In this document: positions 1 through 6,056 of the stretch, one piece after another | How the letters are laid out: each line of letters starts with the position of its first letter | Position numbering within the stretch: position 1 is the stretch's first letter | Notes under the pieces: generated by a model | The model's database searches: none | What the model was told of the DNA's origin: nothing | The model's input: only the letters and a program-made list of their open reading frames with translations | DNA from: Candidatus Amesbacteria bacterium RBG_19FT_COMBO_48_16 | GTDB lineage: Bacteria > Patescibacteriota > Microgenomatia > CAZETR01 > Amesbacteraceae | Assembly: GCA_001775555.1 (NCBI GenBank) | Contig: MEXE01000022.1 | Span: 1-9,645, forward strand | DNA: 9,645 bases | Reading direction: 5' to 3' | Program-made: the position numbers and the translations under genes

Positions 1-1
1 C

Positions 2-1141
2 TTAAATTCTGGTAAAGGCCTCAAAAAAGGTGAAGTAGTCCGTCTGGTCGTCAGCGAGTCCGCCAAGCCTCTCTACATCGCCCTACGCAATCAGATTTTG
101 CGCTCCGGCGGTCACCCCCTGACTTTTTATCAGCCTGACGATGTGACGAGGCAGTATTACGAGCTGGCCTCACCCGCTCAGCTCAAATTTTTCCCCCAAA
201 AATACATCCGCGGCCTGGTCAACCAGATCGACCATTCTATTGGCATTATTTCCGAAACCGACAAGCATGAGCTGGAAGGCATTGACCCTACCAAGATTAT
301 GGCTAAAACCTTAAGCTACAAACCCCAAAAAGACTGGCTGGATCAAAAAGAAAATCAAGGCAAATTTACCTGGACCCTAGGCCTTTATGGCACTCCGGCT
401 ATGGCCAAAGAGGCGGGTTTAAGTCTCAAGGCTTACTGGGATCAGATTATCAAAGCCTGTTTTTTGGATTATCCTGATCCTATTGCCAAATGGCGTCGGG
501 TCCAGGCTCAGAATACTGCCATCCGCACCCGGCTTAACTCTCTCAAAATCGATCGCCTCCATGTTGTTGGCCCCGATATTGATTTGTGGGTTAAAATCGG
601 CACCGAGCGTAAATGGCTGGGCGGCTCCGGCCGCAACATCCCCAGTTTTGAAATTTTTATTTCTCCCGACTGGCGGGGTACCCAAGGCTGGGTAAATTTC
701 AATCAGCCTCTGTACCGCTACGGCAGCCTAATTACCGGCATCAAACTGCAATTTAAAGATGGGATCGTGGTCAAAAGCTCTGCCGCCCAAAATTACCCGG
801 TCCTCAAGGCTATGTTGGCCATCGAAAATGCGGATAAAATCGGCGAATTTTCTCTTACTGACAAACGTCTTTCCCGTATTACCAAATTTATGGCCGAGAC
901 TCTTTTTGACGAAAACATTTCCGGTCGCCATGGCAATACTCACCTTGCTTTAGGCAGCGCTTACCACGATTCGTATACCGGCAACCCTGCCAATATGGTC
1001 AAATCCGCCTGGACTCGACTCGGTTTCAACGACTCTGCGGTTCACACCGACATCATTTCCACTACCCGCCGCACTGTCACTGCTTATCTTTCCGACGGTA
1101 CTAAAAAGCTTATTTATCAAGAGGGAGTTTTTGTTGTCTGA
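2..1141 (+). CDS. M29-family metallo-aminopeptidase, 5' end outside window
   Basis: C-terminal ~379 residues of a peptidase family M29 (aminopeptidase T/AmpS type) enzyme, a cytoplasmic two-metal exopeptidase that removes N-terminal residues from peptides. The reading frame is open from base 2, so the true start lies upstream; the visible beginning (GLKKGEVVRLVVSESAKPLY) is the usual family N-terminal fold and the TTG at base 98 is internal. Family signatures are in order: NIPSFEIF with a metal-binding Glu near base 650, GEFSLTD near 845, LFDEN near 905, NTHLALG near 935 and SAVHTD near 1037, so the metal site looks complete. The gene ends at TGA 1139-1141. Its last 32 bp overlap the 3' end of the convergent TrpR-like gene, leaving no room for a terminator. 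Family assignment is firm; substrate range cannot be told. Confidence 0.93.
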   Translation, partial: LNSGKGLKKGEVVRLVVSESAKPLYIALRNQILRSGGHPLTFYQPDDVTRQYYELASPAQLKFFPQKYIRGLVNQIDHSIGIISETDKHELEGIDPTKIMAKTLSYKPQKDWLDQKENQGKFTWTLGLYGTPAMAKEAGLSLKAYWDQIIKACFLDYPDPIAKWRRVQAQNTAIRTRLNSLKIDRLHVVGPDIDLWVKIGTERKWLGGSGRNIPSFEIFISPDWRGTQGWVNFNQPLYRYGSLITGIKLQFKDGIVVKSSAAQNYPVLKAMLAIENADKIGEFSLTDKRLSRITKFMAETLFDENISGRHGNTHLALGSAYHDSYTGNPANMVKSAWTRLGFNDSAVHTDIISTTRRTVTAYLSDGTKKLIYQEGVFVV

Positions 1142-1496
1142 CCCCCATCTTAAACAATCCCTTAATCTTCCCCTCCCACTTGGCAGCCCATTCTTCAGCC
1201 ATAATTTTCACAAGGATAAGTTTCCACCCCGGCTGTTTTAAATCTTGCTGGATGGAGGCAATTGTTGCGCTTGACACCTTCAGGTTTTGTTTGATGTTTT
1301 CATAACTCCTGCCCTTGGTTAGCCAATATCCCACTCCCAGACGCTTTACGATCGTAACCAATTCTGTTTGAGAAAACAGGCTTAGGCACACCGTCTCTGC
1401 CTCCTCGGGATTTTTAACATCCGCTACCAGCTGATGCCACATCCTGTACAGTTGAGCTTCCAAATTCGGATTCAATAGCTGCTTCGATACCTGCAT
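1110..1496 (-). CDS. TrpR/YerC-like helix-turn-helix protein
   Basis: 128-residue protein of the TrpR-like YerC/YecD family, small helical DNA-binding proteins related to the tryptophan repressor. The core matches the family order: a helical segment with FSQTELVTIVKRL (residues 41-53), then the helix-turn-helix around 64-86 (SYENIKQNLKVSSATIASI), where StaTI-type recognition-helix residues are kept. Family members are usually near 100 residues; here a ~38-residue basic tail (WAAKWEGKIKGLFK) follows, and its coding sequence overlaps the 3' end of the M29 gene. The gene lies 14 nt downstream of the membrane-protein gene on the same strand, so the two are probably co-transcribed. A weak purine stretch, GAGTGAG, precedes the ATG by 3 nt. 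Ligand and target operator are unknown; tryptophan binding should not be assumed for this subfamily. Confidence 0.85.
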   Translation of the reverse strand: MQVSKQLLNPNLEAQLYRMWHQLVADVKNPEEAETVCLSLFSQTELVTIVKRLGVGYWLTKGRSYENIKQNLKVSSATIASIQQDLKQPGWKLILVKIMAEEWAAKWEGKIKGLFKMGVRQQKLPLDK

Positions 1497-1510
1497 AATC
1501 TCACTCTAAT

Positions 1511-1813
1511 TTAATTTATTAAAGTTATCAAGCCCACCGCCACCAGCATCAGGCTCACGGTAACCCAATCCAAAATCTGAAACCTACTCATAATCAAGCA
1601 CCCTACCCCCGCCAAGCTGATTATCCATCCCCATTTTCTCGCCCTTGTTATCCACGCCCCTAAAAACCACAAAATTACTCCCATAGTCGCCACTGCTCCG
1701 ATTTCTACCCACCACCTCTCCGGAGGTACTTTCCAGATTAATACTCCCAACCCTATTACCATCACCGCCATCACCACTAGCGTTCCCCTCGGTCTGTTTT
1801 GTCTCACTCTCAT
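1511..1813 (-). CDS. Small four-helix membrane protein, unknown function
   Basis: I do not recognise a family. The 100-residue product is very hydrophobic, with four likely membrane helices at about residues 11-28, 35-55, 62-76 and 82-99. Basic residues at the N-terminus (RVRQNRPRG) and between helices 2 and 3 (TRARK) predict both termini inside by the positive-inside rule. The first ATG (1813-1811) lies only 13 bp from the divergent rmuC start. A GTG at codon 3 (1807-1805) is an alternative start: an AATTAT box on this strand (1821-1816) would lie 8 nt before it, the same geometry as the leaderless promoters elsewhere in the window. It is followed after 14 nt by the TrpR-like gene, suggesting a two-gene unit. 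A gene is likely; no function can be given. Confidence 0.7.
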   Translation of the reverse strand: MRVRQNRPRGTLVVMAVMVIGLGVLIWKVPPERWWVEIGAVATMGVILWFLGAWITRARKWGWIISLAGVGCLIMSRFQILDWVTVSLMLVAVGLITLIN

Positions 1814-1814
1814 A

Positions 1815-1820
1815 TATAAT
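1815..1820 (+). promoter_or_regulatory. -10 box of a probable leaderless rmuC promoter
   Basis: A perfect TATAAT lies 6 nt before the rmuC ATG at 1827. Transcription normally starts about 6-8 nt after the -10 hexamer, so the mRNA would begin at or within a base or two of the start codon. No Shine-Dalgarno sequence is present and no good -35 (TTGACA-like) element is visible at 16-18 bp spacing. The box lies in the 13-bp gap between two divergent genes. Confidence 0.65.
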
Positions 1821-1826
1821 TACCCA

Positions 1827-2843
1827 ATGGATATCTATCTTATTCTAGCAGTCGTCGCCCTCGGTTTTGCCATTCTCTATCTGCAGCTTCGTCGGGCCGC
1901 AAATACTTCTCCCCAGCCCGATACCACTCTGACCCAGTGGCTTTCCAGTATGCAAAGCTCAATCGAAGCTACCAACAAGACCTTAAATGAAGCTATGCGT
2001 GGCACCTCCTCCGATGTGGCCAAGCTTTTGCAGGAAAACACCCGCCAGTTAAATGATCGCCTGGACAACGCTGCCAGAGTCATAGCTTCCGTCCAAAAAA
2101 ACTTAGGTGAAATGTCTGAAGTAGGCAAAGGCATAAAATCTCTTCAGGACTTTCTCCAAAGCCCAAAACTCCGGGGCAATATTGGCGAGCAGGTTTTAGC
2201 GGATATGATTGGTCAGGCTTTTCCCAAAAACGCTTTTCATTTGCAGTACTCCTTTAAGTCCGGGGTTAAAGCCGATGCGGTCCTCAAAACCGACGCCGGT
2301 CTTTTATGTATCGATTCCAAATTTCCCATGGCAAACTTCAATCTCATGGTCAAAGGCGAGACGGAAAGCGAAAGAAATCAAGCCAAAAAAGATTTTGCCT
2401 CCGATGTCAAAAAACACGTTTCGGATATTTCCAAAAAATACATTCTCCCCCAGGAGGGAACCATGGATTTTGCCCTCATGTATATCCCTTCAGAACCCGT
2501 CTACTACGAAGTCGCCAACACTCCGGATCTCATGGACTACGCCCGGTCTATGCGGGTTTATCCTGTCTCTCCGACCACCTTTTATGCGCATTTACAGGTT
2601 TTGCTGGTTTCCTTTCAGGGCAAAGAAATGGAAACTAAATCCCGCGAAGTTTTTCGCCTCCTTAGGGCCATCCAAAAAGATTATTCCAAAGTCGAAGATA
2701 ACCTGGGTATTCTAAATCGCCACCTCACCAACGCCTACAACCAAATGAGCCAGGTTTCCGGCGGCTTCACCACTCTGGGCCAAAAACTCTCCCAAACCAA
2801 CATGTTAACAGGCGAAGAAAAACCGACCCTACTCGAAAAATAG
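1827..2843 (+). CDS. rmuC: RmuC-family DNA recombination protein
   Basis: 338-residue RmuC homologue. RmuC proteins are membrane-anchored, nuclease-like proteins first linked to limiting inversion at short inverted repeats; the biochemical activity is poorly defined. Layout: one N-terminal membrane anchor (about residues 3-22), a polar, probably coiled-coil stretch (about 35-105), then the RmuC domain (about 112-325). Within the domain RGNIGEQVLADMI (Glu121) and ADAVLKTDAGLLCIDSKFP (Asp150, Asp163, Lys165) match the PD-(D/E)xK nuclease-type core, so the putative catalytic residues are kept. It is shorter than the ~475-residue E. coli protein, mainly because the coiled-coil part is reduced. 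The start is fixed by the TATAAT box 6 nt upstream and by the membrane anchor beginning at once. It ends 2 nt from the convergent swivel-domain gene. Confidence 0.93.
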   Translation: MDIYLILAVVALGFAILYLQLRRAANTSPQPDTTLTQWLSSMQSSIEATNKTLNEAMRGTSSDVAKLLQENTRQLNDRLDNAARVIASVQKNLGEMSEVGKGIKSLQDFLQSPKLRGNIGEQVLADMIGQAFPKNAFHLQYSFKSGVKADAVLKTDAGLLCIDSKFPMANFNLMVKGETESERNQAKKDFASDVKKHVSDISKKYILPQEGTMDFALMYIPSEPVYYEVANTPDLMDYARSMRVYPVSPTTFYAHLQVLLVSFQGKEMETKSREVFRLLRAIQKDYSKVEDNLGILNRHLTNAYNQMSQVSGGFTTLGQKLSQTNMLTGEEKPTLLEK

Positions 2844-2845
2844 TA

Positions 2846-4228
2846 TCATTTCTTTTGCACCGTTCCCAAAATTGCATCGACTACGACAAAATCTCCGTTT
2901 TTTAAAACCTTGGTCGCATTATTTGTACCCACAATACAAGGTATTCCGAACTCCCTTGAGATAATTGCCGCGTGTGAAGTAATTCCTCCAATATCTGTGA
3001 CAATAGCAGCTGCTTTAGCCATTGCCATCACATATTTTGGCTGAGTTTTTTCAGCCACCATTATTTGACCCGACTCAAAATTGTCAAGATCCTTAGCCAC
3101 TTTAATGATTTTAACCACCCCCTCAACATTACCCCTGCAGGCCACCATCCCCTGCACCTGATCACTAAATACCTGTTTAGATATTTTGGCCTTTAATTTT
3201 TTAAACTCACCATAATTTTCAAAATAATATGTTTCAAAACGTCCATTAATCGGCCAAGCAGCTCTCAAATAATTATTTCTTCTACTCCCAAAATCAGTAA
3301 TAGACTTCTTCCTTTCAAGGATAAATATTATCTCGCTAAAGGATAAATTTTGGACAATGTCTTCCACATAGTCTCCCTTCATAGTTTTTTTTAGAAACTT
3401 TTGAAATAAATAATCCATATGAATTTGGTAATCGGCAGCCTGATTGTCATAAGTGTTAATAGTTATTAAGGGTGAAAGCTCATTTTGTAACTGGTGATTT
3501 AAGCTTATCGCTTGATATTTATTGTTGGCCTCAACTAAATTTTTCATTTGTTCCAAAAAATCTTTTTTGGACCATTCATGCGAACCTCTTTCCCCGGTAT
3601 TCAACCAGCCGTATTTGTCTGCATGTTCTTTTAACCATTGGCGGATATTAATACCCATACCGGTTAGTTTAAAAGCTGAGTTTTCAAAAGCACTTTTATT
3701 GTCATTAAAAAAACCTATTAATTTATTATTGCTTTCATTAAGTACCGTTTTCGCAGACATTGCCGTCACATAATTTGTTACATCCTGCAGATCAGCCTTA
3801 TATTTTTCTGTCAATATCGATACTTGGTTTGATATCACCCAATCGAATATTACCGATACTGAAGCCATTAATTGTGACAATTCACCTTGAACGGTTCGAT
3901 AACGTTTATAGTTTAAATCCATATTTTCCAAATGGGCAATTTCTTGCCCAGCTTTATTCAAAATCCTTTTTTGCGACTCTATTAGATCCAAAACTGCTTC
4001 TTTGTTATTAAAAAAATATTTATATTTTATTCTTAACTGCTCTTCACCTGACCATTTCAAAAATTCATCACCAATTATCGGTTGTTCATAAGACATTTGG
4101 ATAGGTTTTGTTCCATAGGCCATTTCCTCAAGAAATATCAGATCTAGATACCAATCAAATTCCCAAGTTCCCCCACCAAACCAATCTCCATTTTCCAATT
4201 TAGAAATAAGGTATCCTAAATCCGCCAT
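2846..4228 (-). CDS. Stand-alone PEP-utiliser phosphohistidine swivel-domain protein
   Basis: 460-residue protein whose C-terminal ~85 residues form a PEP-utilising-enzyme mobile (phosphohistidine swivel) domain: GMVACRGNVEGVVKII, then TDIGGITSHAAIISREFGIP with the predicted phospho-acceptor His419, then GDFVVVDAILGTV. In pyruvate phosphate dikinase, PEP synthase and rifampicin phosphotransferase this domain carries phosphate between an ATP-grasp domain and a second active site. Here no ATP-grasp domain is visible. The first ~360 residues are mostly polar and helical, with a LKEHADKYGWLNTG segment (about 205-218) like the linker region of such enzymes. It may act with a separate kinase partner or as a phospho-relay or regulatory protein. 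The gene is AT-rich (19 G+C in the 60 bases 3481-3540) compared with its neighbours. The start ATG is 7 nt from a -10 box. C-terminal domain firm; overall role unknown. Confidence 0.85.
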   Translation of the reverse strand: MADLGYLISKLENGDWFGGGTWEFDWYLDLIFLEEMAYGTKPIQMSYEQPIIGDEFLKWSGEEQLRIKYKYFFNNKEAVLDLIESQKRILNKAGQEIAHLENMDLNYKRYRTVQGELSQLMASVSVIFDWVISNQVSILTEKYKADLQDVTNYVTAMSAKTVLNESNNKLIGFFNDNKSAFENSAFKLTGMGINIRQWLKEHADKYGWLNTGERGSHEWSKKDFLEQMKNLVEANNKYQAISLNHQLQNELSPLITINTYDNQAADYQIHMDYLFQKFLKKTMKGDYVEDIVQNLSFSEIIFILERKKSITDFGSRRNNYLRAAWPINGRFETYYFENYGEFKKLKAKISKQVFSDQVQGMVACRGNVEGVVKIIKVAKDLDNFESGQIMVAEKTQPKYVMAMAKAAAIVTDIGGITSHAAIISREFGIPCIVGTNNATKVLKNGDFVVVDAILGTVQKK

Positions 4229-4235
4229 GATATGG

Positions 4236-4241
4236 ATTATA
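4236..4241 (-). promoter_or_regulatory. -10 box for swivel-domain gene (half of bidirectional promoter)
   Basis: On the minus strand TATAAT reads from 4241 to 4236 and lies 7 nt before the ATG at 4228, which predicts a leaderless or nearly leaderless transcript. It overlaps the plus-strand TATAAT at 4238-4243 because the 8-bp sequence ATTATAAT is its own reverse complement. I find no convincing -35 element on this strand. Confidence 0.6.
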
Positions 4242-4243
4242 AT
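4238..4243 (+). promoter_or_regulatory. -10 box for RibD-C/DHFR-like gene (half of bidirectional promoter)
   Basis: A perfect TATAAT on the plus strand ends 8 nt before the ATG at 4252, so the transcript would have a leader of at most a couple of bases. It shares four base pairs with the minus-strand -10 box of the divergent gene. The two start codons are only 23 bp apart and neither has a Shine-Dalgarno sequence. Confidence 0.6.
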
Positions 4244-4251
4244 ACCAACGC

Positions 4252-4776
4252 ATGAGAGTAATTTTCTACGCCGCCATTACCGCAAATGGGATGACTGCCA
4301 AAACAGACGGTAACACCGACTGGGTGTCTCCAGAAGATTTCCGATCTTTCTCTACTACCTGTCAAAAAATCGGCTCCATTGTCATGGGCCGACGGACTTT
4401 CCAAGAGTATCAAACTCTTCCCCCACAGCAATATCCCCTGCCTGACGGCTTGACCATTGTCCTATCCACAACCCGCCCCGACTTGTCCCTTCCTGGCCGG
4501 AATGTACGAGTCGTCGCCGAAGGCCCATCAGGAGCTGTAAAAATCATCACCGCATCTGGATTATCGCAAACCTGCGTAGTTGGGGGGCATACTACCTGGG
4601 CCTCATTTGCCAAAGAAGGCTTAGTTGATGAAATTTACCTCGACATTGAGCCATATTTATTCGGCCAGGGCATGCCCTTATTTTTACCTGCCGACTTCGA
4701 ATACCACCTCAAACTCATAGAAACAAAAAATCTCAATTCTCAGACCCTCCAGCTTCACTACCGAGTTGAAAAATAA
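4252..4776 (+). CDS. RibD C-terminal-domain / dihydrofolate-reductase-like protein
   Basis: 174-residue single-domain protein of the RibD-C/dihydrofolate reductase superfamily, NADPH-dependent reductases. Visible marks: start MRVIFYAAITANGMTAKTDG with the family's Asn/Asp-Gly segment (about 12-20), TDWVSPEDF (22-30), the nucleotide-binding VMGRRTFQEY (44-53), TIVLSTTRP (68-76), VVGGHTTW with the Gly-Gly motif (109-116), and LDIEPYLFGQGMPLF (130-144). Length is normal for stand-alone members. It may act as a dihydrofolate reductase, as some RibD-C-type proteins do, or as a pteridine or riboflavin-pathway reductase; no deaminase domain and no riboflavin genes are nearby, so the substrate stays open. 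It is 21 nt upstream of the deformylase gene, which has its own -10 box in that gap, so the two may or may not share a transcript. Confidence 0.85.
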   Translation: MRVIFYAAITANGMTAKTDGNTDWVSPEDFRSFSTTCQKIGSIVMGRRTFQEYQTLPPQQYPLPDGLTIVLSTTRPDLSLPGRNVRVVAEGPSGAVKIITASGLSQTCVVGGHTTWASFAKEGLVDEIYLDIEPYLFGQGMPLFLPADFEYHLKLIETKNLNSQTLQLHYRVEK

Positions 4777-4785
4777 CCGTCGGGG

Positions 4786-4791
4786 TATAAT
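4786..4791 (+). promoter_or_regulatory. -10 box of a probable leaderless promoter for the def operon
   Basis: A perfect TATAAT in the 21-nt gap after the DHFR-like gene lies 6 nt before the deformylase GTG at 4798. A TTGAAA at 4766-4771 resembles a -35 element, but its spacer to the -10 is only 14 bp, so it may be chance. The box supports the GTG as the true start and would drive the five-gene unit ending at 8370. Confidence 0.6.
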
Positions 4792-4797
4792 TCCATT

Positions 4798-5355
4798 GTG
4801 AATAGAATCCAAGTCATAAAAAGAACAAAGCTATTTTTAGAAATCGCCGAAAAATTCCCCGACTTTCGTTATTTAGGCGATTCGATTCTACGAAAAAAAA
4901 CAAAACCGGCAACTATTAAAGAAGGTATAAAAATTGGAAAAAGATTAGTTTCAATATTAATTGAGTATCGGAAAACTACCGGAATCGGCAGGGGACTGGC
5001 TGCTCCCCAAATTAACATCCCCAAATCTGTATTCGTAACCTATCTTGACAATGAGGTTCAAATCTATATCAATCCGAAAATAATTTCAAAATCGAAAAAA
5101 CTAAATTATTTCCGTGAATTATGTTTAAGCTGTGGCACAATGTGGGCAGATATTAAAAGACCTGATACAATAAGTATGCAATGGAAGGATAAAACAGGAA
5201 AAACACAAATACGGGAATTTTCAGGTTTTGTAGCCAGACTAATTCAGCATGAATACGACCATCTATTGGGCATTTCCAATTTAGACGAAGCAGAAGCCAA
5301 AACTATTGAATTTGTTACATCAGACCCTCTCCAAGAAAAACTTCGACCCGCATGA
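4798..5355 (+). CDS. def: Peptide deformylase with variant motif 2
   Basis: 185-residue peptide deformylase, the metalloenzyme that removes the formyl group from the N-terminal methionine of new proteins. Motif 1 is intact (GRGLAAPQ, Gln71), motif 3 is intact (QHEYDHLLG, His151, Glu152, His155), and motif 2 reads ELCLS (residues 107-111) instead of the usual EGCLS. The metal-binding Cys109 is present, so metal and catalytic residues are all kept; Gly to Leu lies beside the substrate pocket. Start is GTG, chosen because a TATAAT box ends 6 nt before it. The gene is strongly AT-rich (15 G+C in bases 5041-5100) compared with the next gene. It overlaps the AlkD-like gene by 4 nt (ATGA), implying coupled translation. 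Whether it is the only deformylase in the genome cannot be told from here. Confidence 0.9.
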   Translation: MNRIQVIKRTKLFLEIAEKFPDFRYLGDSILRKKTKPATIKEGIKIGKRLVSILIEYRKTTGIGRGLAAPQINIPKSVFVTYLDNEVQIYINPKIISKSKKLNYFRELCLSCGTMWADIKRPDTISMQWKDKTGKTQIREFSGFVARLIQHEYDHLLGISNLDEAEAKTIEFVTSDPLQEKLRPA

Positions 5356-6056
5356 TAGGAAACATTAAGAAAGAAATTAGGAGATTGGCGGATCCCAAAC
5401 GGGCCAAGACTTCTGCCTGGTTTTTCAAGACCGGCCCGGGTCAGTACGGAGAAGGCGATATATTTTTAGGGCTAACCGTCCCCCAATCCCGCGTTCTTGC
5501 CCGTAAATACAAAAACCTGCCATTGTCGCAAATCCAAACTCTTCTCAAATCCAAGTTTCACGAAGAACGGCTGATCGCCCTCTTAATTCTTGTTCATCAG
5601 TTCGCTAATAACCCGAAGGCAATTTATGACTTTTATTTAAACAACACTAAATATATTAACAACTGGGATCTGGTGGATTTAACCGCCCCCAAAATCGTGG
5701 GTGAATTTATCATGGATCACCCCTCAGATATATTATTCAAACTGGTTAAATCGGATAATCTATGGGAACGCCGCATCGCCATTCTTTCCACGTTCGCCTT
5801 TATTTATAAAGGCCGTCCTGAACCCACTCTTCAAATATCCAAATTACTGTTGTCTGACAAACACGATCTTATCCACAAAGCCGTCGGCTGGATGCTCCGC
5901 GAAGTTGGCAAACGCTGCAGCCAAAAGACCCTGACTGATTTCTTAGACTTGAACTTAAACTTACTCCCCCGCACTACCCTCCGCTATGCCATCGAGCGCC
6001 TACCTCCGCCTTTAAGCCAAAAATACCTCATTGGTAGTAAAATCAAACCTGTATGA
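5352..6056 (+). CDS. AlkD-like DNA alkylation repair glycosylase
   Basis: 234-residue HEAT-like-repeat protein of the DNA alkylation repair (AlkC/AlkD) family. AlkD excises bulky or charged N3/N7-alkylated purines without flipping the base. The Bacillus cereus AlkD residues Trp109, Asp113, Arg148 and Trp187 have clear counterparts: Trp105 and Asp109 in NNWDLVD, Arg141 in LWERRIAI, and Trp180 in AVGWMLRE, so activity is likely conserved. RTTLRYAIERLP (207-218) is the usual C-terminal helix. Length is normal. It begins within the stop of the deformylase gene (ATGA, 5352-5355) and ends in the same way at the next gene; no Shine-Dalgarno sequence precedes it, which suggests termination-reinitiation. 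Base composition is near 50% G+C in the sampled line 5761-5820, unlike the preceding gene. The symbol alkD would be reasonable but has not been proven by alignment. Confidence 0.9.
   Translation: MIGNIKKEIRRLADPKRAKTSAWFFKTGPGQYGEGDIFLGLTVPQSRVLARKYKNLPLSQIQTLLKSKFHEERLIALLILVHQFANNPKAIYDFYLNNTKYINNWDLVDLTAPKIVGEFIMDHPSDILFKLVKSDNLWERRIAILSTFAFIYKGRPEPTLQISKLLLSDKHDLIHKAVGWMLREVGKRCSQKTLTDFLDLNLNLLPRTTLRYAIERLPPPLSQKYLIGSKIKPV

Noticed and set aside
98..100. TTG as the start of the M29 aminopeptidase
   Set aside because: The frame is open back to base 2 and the upstream residues match the family N-terminal domain, so the gene begins before the window.
2209..2715. 168-codon plus-strand frame inside rmuC
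   Set aside because: It lies wholly within the well-supported rmuC domain in another frame; composition is Pro/Ser-rich and typical of a shadow frame.
4766..4771. TTGAAA as a -35 element of the def promoter
   Set aside because: The spacer to TATAAT is only 14 bp, short of the usual 16-18, and the other promoters here have no -35, so chance is likely.
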